In this document: positions 35,843 through 46,753 of the stretch, one piece after another | Layout of the letters: every line of letters begins with the position of its first letter | How positions within the stretch are numbered: position 1 is the first letter of the stretch | From: Spironucleus salmonicida | Taxonomy: Eukaryota; Fornicata; Diplomonadida; Hexamitidae | Length of the DNA: 64,000 bases | Direction of reading: 5' to 3' | Assembly: GCA_000497125.2 (NCBI GenBank) | Contig: CM035323.1 | Coordinates: 876,001-940,000, forward strand | The notes under the pieces: model-generated | Database searches by the model: none | Told to the model about the DNA's origin: nothing | Seen by the model: the letters and a program-made list of their open reading frames with translations, nothing else | Translations under genes and position numbers: made by a program

Positions 35843-36250
35843 ATGGAGATAGATTTGCTCGAAAAAACACACAAAATTCAAGCGCAACCAGGCCCTCCCA
35901 ATGATCGTCGAAACCGACTCCTCCTAGCTTACTGTGAGGCTGCAGCAATGTTACCATAAGTGGCTAAAAAGGCAAGAATTCTGATGGAATTTTATATAAA
36001 AATTTGCTCTAATTTGGCTGACACCGACTTCTAAAACGGCGATGATAACGGTTTTTAGAACGTCGACGGTGTATAGATGGGTTTTATGCTCGAAGGTATT
36101 GAGAATGATATTTTGGAGGTCAAAAGAAATCTTCAGGAAGATGAAAAGTTATTTAAAGGGTTGCTAGAACGCGTAGATAAACAAGAAAGGTCTTTGGTAC
36201 AGAAACGTAGCTATTTAGAGAATTTAAAAATGCTTTGTGGGCGTGAGTGA
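35843..36250 (+). CDS. Hypothetical helical protein, 135 aa
   Basis: A 136-codon frame from ATG (MEIDLLEKTHKIQ) to TGA at 36248. It contains a helical N-terminal half with an AYCEAAAMLPQ segment and a C-terminal coiled coil (EGIENDILEVKRNLQEDEKL). GC is moderate. No family recognised; the form fits subunits of tethering or lysosome-positioning complexes, without proof. Confidence 0.55.
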
Positions 36251-36828
36251 GTGAGTTTTAAAGACTTTGCAAAACGGACAGAAAAAATAAATTCTAATTA
36301 ATAACAGTATAAATTTATAGTTAGTTTTTTTTAAGTAAAATACTTATTTCTGGATGATTGAAATGTTAGTATTTAATTTTAATCTTATTTTGTATTAAAC
36401 TTTATTTTATTGATAAAATACTTTAAATCTTGAAAAAATTTATATTTGTGTGTACATGGTTATTTGTTGTAACAGGTTAAAATATGTAATTATTAATAAT
36501 GAATTTTGGTTTTAATTCCAAAATTAAAAGCAGATACAAATTTTGATTCAAGCTTGTCATAATAGTTATTGTTACTATAGTGTTTATAATAAATTTCTTT
36601 ATGATTATAATACAAAATAACTAGTTATATTATAACTGCCTAATTTATAAGAATATAGAAAGTATTAGCCGATTTTTGAAATAAAATTGATTGATTTAGT
36701 CAAAAAACTGAAGTTTATATAAATCTTTTAATAACGATATTCGGGGATACGTATTATAAATAAATACTGGTTATTGCTTACTATTTTAAATTAAAGCCCA
36801 TAAAAGTAAATATATTGTTTACTAAAGT
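36251..36828. other. AT-rich spacer
   Basis: About 580 bp with frequent TGA in all plus frames and no recognisable protein on the minus strand. The final ~110 bp are open in the frame of the downstream membrane protein, so that gene's start could lie slightly upstream of 36829, although no in-frame ATG is seen there. Confidence 0.35.
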
Positions 36829-37917
36829 ATGCTTTGTGTCTCTAATTCAAGATATTATCATTATTACTATAGTAAAGTAAAGGATATTTCGAATCTACTT
36901 AATATCTTAGTTTAGTCAGAGATTTTATATATAAGAAATAAATTTATTGCTATTAAACCTCATCACTCCAGAATTGTTAAATCTCTTATCTTAATGACTT
37001 TTTGTGCATCTACATTATTAATTTTACTGCTAAACGTAAAGTTTTACATTACTTTATTATTAATCATAGAGATTGCCTAAGCATCTTTTAAGTATTCTAC
37101 GGTTTTAGTTAAGTTTTAATTTTAAAATTTACAACGGTCTAATAAATCAGAACTAGCATTTATAGCGTTTAATATATTTTTCTTTGTAGGGATATCGTTA
37201 CAAAATTTAAGCATAGATTGGAAAAAGTTAACAGAGAACGGAATACCAAGAAGAGATAGAAGAACTTTTTCTTATGATGAAGGACAGTATTAACTTGTAA
37301 ACGGAACAATTAATGGGTTGATATTCTTAGGTAAGTACATTTAATAAAGCTCTTATAAGTCTTTGAGTTAAATAGTTAAGTGCACTGTTTCAACGGATGT
37401 TTTCATGCATTTTTAACTCTTATTATATGTGTTTTCAGGTGATTTTGCATTAGTAAGGATTTCTATAGGTGCCTAGACAGGTTCAATCTAAGATATTACC
37501 GGTATACTTTACTATATATTTAGAATTTCTTTAGTTTATTAATCTTTGATAATATTTATTGTATCTACAACACTATTGCTAGAGATTTCATCATTAATAA
37601 GTGTATTTTACGTCTTAGAAATATCTTATTTATTGATATGCAAATCATTTGGTATCTTAGCAGATACATCATTTTGACTTAATAAATATTTAGAATGGTG
37701 GTTTTTCTCAGAGTTTTACTTTTTTGATTAACTATTTATCTTTTTATTTTCAGCCTATTTGACAATGACAACATCTCCAAAGATACATTTTTCAGTGTAT
37801 TATGGAGTATTTAATTAATTCTAAGAAATAAATTATGGTTTTAAATCTTAGTTATATGTTTAAATATTATCAAATGTATAGCGATTAGTTCGATCTTAAT
37901 AGTTCATTAATTAGTGA
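36829..37917 (+). CDS. Multi-pass membrane protein with two candidate introns, ~292 aa
   Basis: Read without splicing, the frame stops at TGA 37675, but the same frame stays protein-like beyond it. Two GT-AG segments fit introns: 37331-37438 (GTAAGT...TTTTCAG, 108 nt) and 37652-37753 (GTATCT...ATTTTCAG, 102 nt). Removing both joins LIFLG to DFALVRI and KSF to AYLTMTT, eliminates the TGA and gives 293 codons ending at TGA 37915. The protein has several hydrophobic segments (LILMTFCASTLLILLLNV; ITLLLIIEIA; FIAFNIFFFVGISL; LIIFIVSTTLLLEI). Family unknown. The start at 36829 is the first in-frame ATG. Confidence 0.5.
37331..37438 (+). other. Candidate spliceosomal intron 1 (108 nt)
   Basis: Begins GTAAGT, ends TTTTCAG after a T-rich tract. 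Phase 1, splitting a GGT Gly codon. Its length is a multiple of three, so its presence does not break the frame; retention would insert 36 residues, including polar Gln/Ser-rich sequence, between hydrophobic stretches. Confidence 0.5.
37652..37753 (+). other. Candidate spliceosomal intron 2 (102 nt)
   Basis: Begins GTATCT, ends TTTATTTTCAG. Contains the in-frame TGA at 37675. Splicing restores a frame that runs on for 54 more codons. The first base of the split codon is G37651, joined to CC to give Ala. Confidence 0.5.
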
Positions 37918-38089
37918 AAAGTATTTATTTAATATGTTAATTATTTTACTTATAAATATTTATAATTTATTTGTTTTTAATATATCATTAACAGATTATT
38001 ATGTTCAAATATAATTAAAAGTATATAAAGTTTAATGTATATTAAATTTCTAATATGCTATAATATACTAGTACCATTTCTTTAATAAT

Positions 38090-39097
38090 ATGGCTTTGAT
38101 TCTGGCTCCAATGGTTCGTGGGTCATTCCCAGCGATGCGGACGTATTGTTTATAAAATGAAGCAGATTATGTTTATACTGATGTTATTATGGCTAAGGCT
38201 CTTATCCAATCGGAAAAAAGGGAAACGGATCATTGTATAGAATTTACTAGAACCAACTAAAAAGTTTTACTTATTGTGAAGTAAGAAAAATCAAAAACAA
38301 TAATTTAATTAGCTGGAACAGATTTTGATGATCTTAATGCAGCAGCTTTATTAGTTAAAGATTATTGCTTACGTGTAGATTTGAATCTTGGATGTGCTAA
38401 ACATTTTACCTCATAATGTGGAGCTGGCGGAGTATTAGGTACTTAAGGAACATTAGCGGCTGATTTACTCAAAAAGCTATCCACTAATGCTCCTTGGAGT
38501 GTAAAAACACGATTAAGAGATACATTTGAAGAAGCTTTATAACATATTTTAGACCTATTAAATGCAAACGTACAATTTATTGCAATTCACTGTAGAAAAT
38601 TTAACGAAGACCGTGAAAAAACAAGAGCACGTTGGGATGAATTCTTTGATATTTACGAGGCACTTAACTAAGAATAAAGGAAAAAAATTATTTTTAATGG
38701 TGGGTTAATTAATGAAAATGATTATTTTAGATTAAAAACTGTATTTGAGAAAAAATAATTGCCGCTAACTCCTGTATTACTCGCAAGAGGTGCCATTAGG
38801 GACCCTGAAATTTTTAGAAAAATTAAGCTTAATTAGATCAGTTCAACTGTTCATTCATACAGAATTTACTAAGAAATAGGTATAATATCCAAACATAATA
38901 ACTATAAGTTCTGTGATTATAAAGCTTGCGTCATGTTCAGCCTTAAATGGATAAGAGATTTAAGTTAAGGAATGGGAGAGGGTGTGAGGGACAAGGCGAT
39001 CAATGCCATTTAGGAAATCGCACACCACAAAAGTTATGATTAAATCATTGAATTTTTAAAGCATAATATTGAAAACGGAAAATTAGATGAAAAATGA
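38090..39097 (+). CDS. DUS2: tRNA-dihydrouridine synthase, Dus2-like, 335 aa
   Basis: A 336-codon TIM-barrel enzyme. MALILAPMVRGSFPAMRTYC is the FMN-binding start of the family, followed by ADYVYTDVI, LIQLAGTDFDDLNAAALLV, then VDLNLGCAKHFTSQCGAGG with the catalytic Cys in NLGCAK, and IIFNGGLINEND with LLARGAIRDP for phosphate binding. The NLGCxKxF form and the MVR start point to Dus2 (U20) rather than Dus1 or bacterial DusA-C. It reduces uridine to dihydrouridine in the tRNA D-loop with FMN and NADPH. The double-stranded-RNA-binding tail of human DUS2 is absent. The stop is 3 bp from the convergent gene at 39101. Confidence 0.93.
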
Positions 39098-39100
39098 GAG

Positions 39101-39418
39101 TCACTTGTCACATGAACTGGAATGCTCAGGAATATCGCAAATGTAGCTTTTTTATACTGATAGGTGCTTACTGAGTGCATTTAAAATATTATTTTTTTCA
39201 ACAATGAAGTCAATGCCTAAAACGGCGTCATCAAAACTCGTATCAGTCAAATACGGCCTGAAAAGCTAAATGACGATTTCTCGGTGCTGCGGTGTGGGAA
39301 TATTCTACAAAATGAGCCCCATTTCCTTGCACGTCAGATGAAACGGCTTAATCGCAGCCATTAGGTCATTTTTTAAATTGAAAATAGCCTAGTTGACATC
39401 TTTTATGTTGGGAAACAT
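39101..39418 (-). CDS. Hypothetical protein, 105 aa
   Basis: A 106-codon frame ending in TGA at 39101. Starts MFPNIKDVNQAIFNLKNDL and contains short amphipathic helices and one possible strand pair; the C terminus has two Cys (YICDIPEHSSSCDK). No family recognised. Its 3' end abuts Dus2 with a 3-bp gap, and its 5' end is 45 bp from the 690-aa gene's stop. Confidence 0.55.
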
Positions 39419-39463
39419 TTTGCCAAATAATTATATTGCTTTATATTATATAATAATACACAA

Positions 39464-41536
39464 TCAAAAATCTACTGATTTTTCAAAATTATCCATAAGA
39501 AGCTGTAAATCGCCCTCCTTGAACGGATTTTTCGCCAGCACAGCGCTCTGCAGCTCCCCCAGAACGAGCCTGCAGAGGTCCTTCTTGTTCTGCACGAAAT
39601 TCTGCTCGTTCACCTCGGCCATTTTCTTGCCCCGCCGCGCCACAAAACGCGAAAACATGCTCCCGAACACCCCCAAAAACTGCGCGTAGAGGTCCCGTTA
39701 TATCACTTAGACCCACAAACTTGATCCGCTGAAGAAGCCCAAAACGACGTGCGCGGTGCCGACGAATTCGAGCACCGGGGCCGCTATTTCGCGCCGCCGC
39801 GCGGGCTCGAGGGCGCGCGCGAAGCCAGGCTCGAAAACGGCACCGTCCGCGAGGCAGCCGTTTAGCGCCGTTTTGAACGCGTCCTCGGCGGTGGCCTCGA
39901 AGTTCGCGCGCAGGACGCGCGCGATTTCGGCGCTAAACTCCTCGCAGCGCCGCGCGAATTCGGCCGATTCGCGCCCCGCGAGCGCCACCAAATCGTGCGC
40001 CGCGAGCGCCAGGAACTCCGCGTTTTGCATGGCCGCTGCTATGTGCTTCGGGTTCGGGCTGGCAGCGAGCTGCGTTTTTGCGCTCAGAAAGTACGTTTCT
40101 AGGACTTTCGGATCGAGGATTTTTGCTTATATCAGTTGCGGAAATGCGTGCAGATCGCGGTTGTGCAGGAGGTGGTTTCGCCGCTGGTGCAGTAGTGTGG
40201 CGATTTTTAGGGCCGTTTGCGTCAGCTGGAACTCGAGATTGTTGAGCGTGAAAACGGCCGTCTGGGACTTGTTTTCCTTGAATCTGACGTCGAAGTATTC
40301 TTACTGTGTGTAGGTGGATTTCTGGATGAACGCGAAGTCGTCACGGGTGTCGAACTGGTCGAATTTGGTCAGGAACAGGTTTTCGGAATTTAGGTACAAA
40401 TGCAGAAATTTGTCCTCGATGGAGATGTTTATCAGCTTTTAGTGCAGGGGAGAGAGGAGTTAAATGACTGTACAGGATTTTAGCTGTCGCAAATCGGCAA
40501 AATTTGTAATTTCTTGCGAAGAAATTAGACTGTAAAGATGAGCTTAAATTTAGGTGACTGAGAATTCCGATACAAAGGTGAGACTGTTTTAGTGGATGAA
40601 TTATAGAATATTTGAAACATCTATTATTTACTGCTATAGCGGTTCAAATTGAGTAAATTTTAATATTTTGTTAAAAAATAGGTTATTAAATTAAGGCTCA
40701 TCGACTAAATTGGTAGTTACTTATTAAAGTTTCTCCATAGATTAATTCAAAATACAGGTAATTATATCATTTGATATTGATAAATTTTATTGAATTTAGA
40801 GGTCTGTCAGCATTAACTAAATTTTTTCTTTAAGTTAATTAACAAACCAAATATTCTTACTGACTTTCTATAGCTTAGTAATAATAATTTATATATGTTC
40901 AATGAATTGCTAAATTTCCAGTTACGCATAATTAGATAGATCTATAGTGTTCAGTGTTTCATAAAGTTACAGTACATCTTTAACAAATAATAAACTTTAA
41001 TATCGTCCAAAAGCTTCTTATTTTTTTGTTAATAAAATTTTAATATCATCTAACTGTTTATCAATTATTTAAACTTTATTAGATGTATCTTAATATTCAG
41101 ATTAGTAATCTTTTATCAGCTATACCTAATTCTTAAAATTTTATTAGTCAATTTGTGTCATATCATCATAATACTTTTAATAATACTATATCTTTAGTTA
41201 TTCAACATAAAATTCAAATTCAGCCGGGTTTAATGGTATAGATTACTTAGTTAATTTGATCTTGTTAGAATAATACAATTACTATATTAAGTATTATTTA
41301 TTTAATGTATTAGCTTAGCAGCTTTTTATTAAGTCATATACTATTTTTATTTTAATATCATAATTCTGATATAAATTTAATTCATTTAGTAGCTTTTCTT
41401 ATTTGATAAACAATTTCTTGTCAATTTTACCTTAAAATACAGGTTTTATAATTTTTTCATACTCAATTGTTTTAGTTTAATTATGTTGTTATAAAAACTA
41501 TAGATCTAGACCAGCCAAATCATGTAGTAAATTCAT
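39464..41536 (-). CDS. 690-aa coiled-coil and helical protein, tethering-complex-like, composition switch
   Basis: 691 codons, ATG ending at 41536, TGA at 39464. The N-terminal ~330 residues are Gln/Lys/Ile-rich with coiled-coil segments and are encoded by very AT-rich DNA with TAA/TAG Gln codons. The C-terminal ~300 residues (from about 40400 down to 39500) are encoded by DNA around 60% GC, Ala/Arg/Glu-rich (AALAGRESAEFARRCEEF-like helices) and helical. The layout of an N-terminal coil plus a helical C-terminal rod recalls COG, GARP or exocyst subunits, but no specific match is claimed. The frame is unbroken across the switch. Confidence 0.7.
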
Positions 41537-41701
41537 TAATAGTAGATATATATTATTCTATTAATTATATAATAATCTTATATAGAAGTATGGTTAATAC
41601 TTGTAGATATATTTATTGTATTTTATATAATTCAAATAGTATCTGTATAAATAATTATAGCAACAAAATGTTTACAAATAAAAGTGCAAAATAAAATTAC
41701 T

Positions 41702-42232
41702 TCACAACACTTTTTGAATAGGTAAATCAGGCCATATGACAAAAATTCCAATAATCATTGTTAATATATTTATGACTATACTAACAACACTACTAATATT
41801 TGAAACACAATTTTCTTTGGTATCACAAAACCGAACTCCACTTAAATTCATAGCACTAGCAAGTACCATTGAAAGAGCTCGTAAATATTTATTGTAAAAT
41901 AGTCCAAAATAATATCTGATTCCCAAATTTTCTAGAGAAATAGAGAGATTTATTATTCCTGCTGAAACTGTAAAGAGATATACAAACCAGGAATGTACAG
42001 TATCAAATGTGTAAATAACATGGATCTATGCAGTAATAATAAGTGCAAGAGATGATAGAATATTTAAAATTTTATAAATTTTATTTGAAATCCGTTCAGG
42101 CTATTACTATGACTGAGTAGGTTATTGTTGAATTTCAGTGTGTTATGATTCTTATGAATTTTACTCTCCTTATGAATTATGTTAATCTTCTTCAGGTTGC
42201 TCATTTTATTCCTGTTTCTAATATTCTTCCAT
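41702..42232 (-). CDS. Four-helix membrane protein, COPI-associated/TVP15-like, 176 aa
   Basis: A 177-codon frame ending in TGA at 41702. A Gln/Glu-rich cytosolic N terminus of ~55 residues is followed by four hydrophobic helices: ILNILSSLALIITAQIHVIY; WFVYLFTVSAGIINLSISL; YLRALSMVLASAMNLSG; and VVSIVINILTMIIGIFVIWP. The motif FGLFYNKYLRALSMVLAS between helices 2 and 3 resembles the conserved F..YN..R..... segment of COPI-associated/TVP15 proteins of the Golgi. The assignment is tentative. Confidence 0.55.
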
Positions 42233-42611
42233 TAAAAAATTAGTAATATAATATGTATAATAATAACTAAAAATTATTCCAGAAAAAATAAAATCGTTAC
42301 TATTTCTTTATTTTAACTGCTAATAATTAATATATTAACAATTTCAGATAATTTCAATTAGTAAAAACAGCCTATCATTTATTATACAAATATAAGTATT
42401 AATAATATGATTTGTATATGATATTAACAATCACCACCTATTATATTTAGCTGATGATTAGAAAAATAGATTGTTTTAATAACAAATTTTTTTTAAAGAA
42501 AACATATCTTTTTTTGAGTAAAATTCTATACAAAAGTATTACCAATTTTACTTTCCCAACAACTTATTTTTAGGCTTTTCAATCTTAACATTTATTATAT
42601 AATTATATTCA
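42233..42611. other. AT-rich intergenic region between divergent genes
   Basis: About 380 bp separating the membrane-protein start and the methyltransferase start. No ORF, repeat or RNA fold recognised; likely holds the promoters of both genes. Confidence 0.4.
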
Positions 42612-43295
42612 ATGAGTCCACTTCACTTAATGTCGAAATGTGCTAAGGAAAGAAGAGACAAGTTCTATGCCATAGCCAAAACTGAGAACTACAGAGCCAG
42701 ATCTGCCTACAAGCTTCTACAACTTGATAAGTACTTGAACATTTTGGAGGTAGAAACTGCCGTGGATCTGTGCGCAGCTCCAGGGTCCTGGTCGTAGGTG
42801 CTGGCAAAGCGGGTGAAGTAAGTTATTTCGGTAGATTTGGCACCAATAGCACCCATTGAAAACGTCATCATCATCCAGGGTGATATTACAACACAGGAAA
42901 CTGCAAATTCGGTAATTTCGAGTGCCGGCGGCCTCGTTGACCTCGTAGTATGCGACGGCGCGCCAGACGTGACAGGTATTCATGACTTGGATGAGTTTGT
43001 GCAAGCCGAGCTCATCAACGCTGCCTTCGGTATCACTCAAAAAATACTCAAAGTAGGAGGAACTTTCGTGAGTAAAATTTTCAGAGGAGAACTCACAGAA
43101 GTACTTTTGGAGGAGTTCGGCAAGCACTTTGAGATCGTATAGGTCGTAAAACCGGCTGCTAGCCGTGCCAGCTCAATGGAGGCGTTTTTGGTCTGTTTGC
43201 AGAAGATGGAAAAGGAGGGTTAAGGCAAAATCATTTACGAGATGCTGGAGTGCGGAATGGAAGATGGTATTGATGCTGATAGGACATACGAGTGA
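42612..43295 (+). CDS. FtsJ/Trm7-type RNA 2'-O-methyltransferase, 227 aa
   Basis: A 228-codon frame with the complete RrmJ/FtsJ catalytic tetrad: Lys34 ([11 protein letters not shown]), Asp115 ([11 protein letters not shown]), Lys155 (VSKIF) and Glu190 ([10 protein letters not shown]). The SAM-binding loop [11 protein letters not shown] is at residues 52-62, with the last residue encoded by TAG. The short form, with the [15 protein letters not shown] terminus, matches eukaryotic Trm7/FTSJ1, which methylates C32/N34 in tRNA anticodon loops, rather than the long Spb1. It is GC-richer than its surroundings. Confidence 0.93.
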
Positions 43296-45246
43296 TGAGG
43301 TGACTTTTGGTTACAAAATTGGATTTTACAGTGATAGTGGGTGTTGGAATAAATTTTGAAAAACTTGTGATTTCTTGCTTGAGATGAGTTGCTGATAGAT
43401 ATTGTTGTATTATTTTGTTGTAAAGATAGAAAAAATTAATTTTAGCGATTGGTTTTCGTTTACCTTTGGTGTGAAAAATTTAATTCAAAAAATGGTCCAA
43501 TTCTCAAATTTATTATTTTGACCTCTCAAAAAAGTATTTTACAATTATTCAAAATCTAAATTTCTACATAAATTGCTTTGTCAGTTATGACTTTAAACTT
43601 TTACTTGCTTACCCAAAACCACTCGTTCGTATGACGTATATTAAGTCACTTGGTTTGGGGTTTTTAAGGCAACTATAACTATTATTAAATATTCAATTAT
43701 AACATAATACTATATTTAAAAAATTTCATAAATCTGAAATTATATACATAAAGTATTCACTTTACGAAATATGGCATATGTATATTTTATATATGTTTGT
43801 CACCAGTATTAAATTTATTTATATTTATTCATGAAAAGAGATCCAAAGTACTAAGTCCTTCCATATCTGCTAAAATAACGCAAAATTTTCTTTCCATTTT
43901 ATGTCAGCTGCTCGTACTTCTACCACAAACAAATAAAATGATAAGCTTGAAAATTATTGACATGCAATTGATTCAGGTGTTATTGATTATATTCTTTGTT
44001 AGGATTAAATGACATATGGATAAAGTTGTTATTGATAAGATGCTTCACTAACTAGTAATTGTAAATAGTACGGTAGTGAAAGTTGTTCTAATTGCGGATA
44101 TAAACTTTTTAATAGAATAATAAACGAATAACTTATGCTTTTAGATGTATTGAATATTCAGATCGCAATACTTGTATAAAGTATGATGCTGAATCAAAGT
44201 TCAACCCAGAAATTAAAATAATATAATATCCGTTGTAATGATTTATTTAGTTGCAAATCTAATATGGAATTATTTTATGATATAGAAGCTTAAGTATGTA
44301 AAAATCCTTTACAAACTGTCATTAATGTACGTCTACAACCAGGTGTCACGTTTGTAACAAATTATTATTAGTTAAACGATATAATGGAAATACAGACATA
44401 CGTCTATGGAAACTTAAAATAGAAATTACTGCAAATATGGAACCCCAAACCTGGCTCGGACAGATTTACTTCAGAGTCTAAATACGGCAATTCGATTAAT
44501 TGCGGATCTTGATACAACGATGGAACTAATTGAAATACGTACATGTCACATACAAAACTTAATATCAGCGGAAAATACGTAGAATAGTAAAAGAGCTACT
44601 AATTGTGTGACAATATGTGCTTACCAGCAATAATTTATACGACCCTGGTATGAAACTTAGTTGGGAGGTGATGGTATAGCTAAAATTATTATAGGTAACT
44701 TGGTCATGGTCGAAGCTATTTATGGTAGCCTGATCTTGATATAATTGAAGAACTCTAAGACTGTTGCATCTTAATCTTATAGTTATTATTTTCTCATTAA
44801 AAAATAAAACAAAACATGATTGAAATCTATAATATTTTATAAAAATATAAATTTTAGTAATTAATATAAAGTATTCATATTTCTTACCTTTATTAGTGAC
44901 CTAAATTTTTAAACTAAACATTCATATTTAACTTTTATTATCTAATATTGACTTTAATAACTTACCTAGGTATCAATATATATCACAAAATAAATATAAA
45001 TCAATTTTAGTCAGTAATATTATGAAAACCAATCACTAAATATCTAACTTATATTTAAAGGAAATTAACTTAATTAATATTTAATAGACTATAATCAGGT
45101 CAAAAAGATAAAATTTGAATAAATTATGTTAAGTTATGTTTAATAATTAGTTTTAAATACAAATATAATTCAATTAATTATATTTTCACTAAAAGTAAAA
45201 CTCAAATAATAAATTTATTAGTCTTAATAATATGTTTCATACCTCT
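43296..45246. other. Long unresolved region with possible decayed Cys-rich gene
   Basis: Nearly 2 kb with no intact frame. Between about 44050 and 44620 fragments in different plus-strand frames resemble a Cys-rich protein: a frame with CSNCGYK, then RCIEYSDRNTCIKYDAE in another, then CNDLFSCKSNMELF with a later Cys. Frame changes and TGAs separate them, which would fit a decayed surface-protein-like pseudogene. AT-rich DNA can mimic such fragments, so this is tentative. The flanks 43300-43800 and 44820-45240 show nothing. Confidence 0.35.
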
Positions 45247-46212
45247 TCATTATACCCTTTCACACTCAAAGCTTCCACATTCACATATACAATATTTTTA
45301 ATCTGAAAATTCAAATTTCTTTCCACATTAACATTAAAATACTCCTTTACCACTTCTTTATTACATATATATTTAAATATATTCCATTTATTTTTCCTTC
45401 ATATCAATTTTTTCTACTCCTTTTTTACAAACTTTACACAAAAAATTACCTTTAGAAATTGCATCAAAATAACAAATTTAATGAGATAAACAACCACAAT
45501 CAAGCCGAAAATTAATTCCAGCACCATTACATATGGCACAGGTTTCACGTTAATTACCACATTTATGATCCGCCAAATTTTCAAAATGGATGCAGGTTCT
45601 GCAGTTTTTACAATGATATGATTATTTTTATACACAAATATTGCATTTATCACAATGCCTGTATAATTTTTCTACTGGATAAGAAATCTGAATTTCATTT
45701 GAATTTTTATCTAACGATATTTAGTCGAATTTGAAGCTAAAATCAACGCATGTTAAGCACTAGTTCGAATGTGTTATTATGTCACAATTTTTGCATATTT
45801 TGGACATTTTTAAATCTGTTGAACATATTTTGCATGCAATTCCCCCCAGTTCTAAAGAATGATTGCTATTTGTGTCATGACAGATTTTGCAGTCGAAATA
45901 TTATTCACAATTAGAACAATAAATTTTCGCAGTGGAAATAATATGTTGACAAGAAAAAAGATTAGTTATTATATATGATTTGTATATTATATGCGGTAGT
46001 TTTTCCCAGTTTCTTATTTTTCTAGATCGAAGATTCGCTGTAATCAGAGAAGATGGCTTAGATTCATCGTATAACGCGTAAAGAGCATAAGGATCAGAAA
46101 GTGTAGCACGATATATGAGCTCATGTTAATTTTATTCTGTCTCAAGAATTTCTGGGATTTTAGCTAGGATCTAGTCATTAAATTTGTAAACAGCAACTAA
46201 GGCTCTGTTCAT
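45247..46212 (-). CDS. RCHY1/Pirh2-like E3 ubiquitin ligase (CHY-zinc finger, CTCHY, RING), 321 aa
   Basis: A 322-codon frame ending in TGA at 45247. After a ~100-residue N-terminal extension comes the CHY-type finger (CQHIISTAKIYCSNCEQY, then FDCKICHDTNSNH), paired CxxC motifs (CKICS, CKNCD, CLTC), the CTCHY element (HCDKCNICVQKQSYHCKNC), and a RING-like finger (CAICNG...CGCLSHQICY...CKVC). The C-terminal CQCGKKF...CICECG resembles the zinc ribbon. The order matches Pirh2/RCHY1, cytosolic/nuclear ligases. The RING has CGCLSH in place of the usual CGHxxH, so one ligand differs. Confidence 0.88.
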
Positions 46213-46372
46213 TTTTTAGATTACTAATTTTTATATAAAATAATATAAAAGTAGAATAATAAGTTTACTTACTAAATGGTATAATAAAAGATAAAGAAAA
46301 TAATAAAATTTATACTAATAATTTGATATAATAACATAAAGATTAAAGAGTTAATCGTTCCACTTCAATTAA

Positions 46373-46744
46373 ATGGCTGATGTTTAGCAGCTTGCACAGT
46401 AATTCACATAATTTTTTTATCAAACTTTTTCTGTCCGCGCTAATAGAAATTAATTAGTAACCATGTATGCTCCCACTGCATAATTAAACTATAACGGTCG
46501 TACTTATAATGGCTAGGAAGGAGCAAACACACTGTTTATGAATAATTTTTAATTAGGAGATATGCAAGTTAATCCTATTTAGGTGTCTTCCGTTTCTGCT
46601 GCTGGTGGAGCGCTTGTAAGTACATATTGCGAATTCTAGGAAGCTTCCGGAATGAAGGGTACTTTTTGCTAAAGCTTTATTTTATTACCGGATGCAACAG
46701 GAAATATTACCATTGGTGGTGATATATTTGCTGTAAACATGTGA
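46373..46744 (+). CDS. NTF2: Nuclear transport factor 2 (NTF2)
   Basis: 123 aa, the canonical NTF2 length. MADVQQLAQQFTQFFYQTFS matches the first helix, then RNQLVTMYAPTAQLNYNG, the GQEGANTLF turn, and the beta-strands ending FCQSFILLPDATGNITIGGDIF. NTF2 is a homodimer that binds RanGDP and FxFG nucleoporins and imports Ran into the nucleus. Seven or more Gln codons are TAA/TAG. The stop is 9 bp from the convergent STPG-type gene. Confidence 0.92.
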
Positions 46745-46753
46745 TTGAAAATT

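Noticed and set aside
37675-37677. TGA taken as the stop of the membrane protein that starts at 36829.
   Set aside because: The frame stays protein-like beyond it and the TGA lies inside a well-formed candidate intron, so a spliced product ending at 37915 is preferred.
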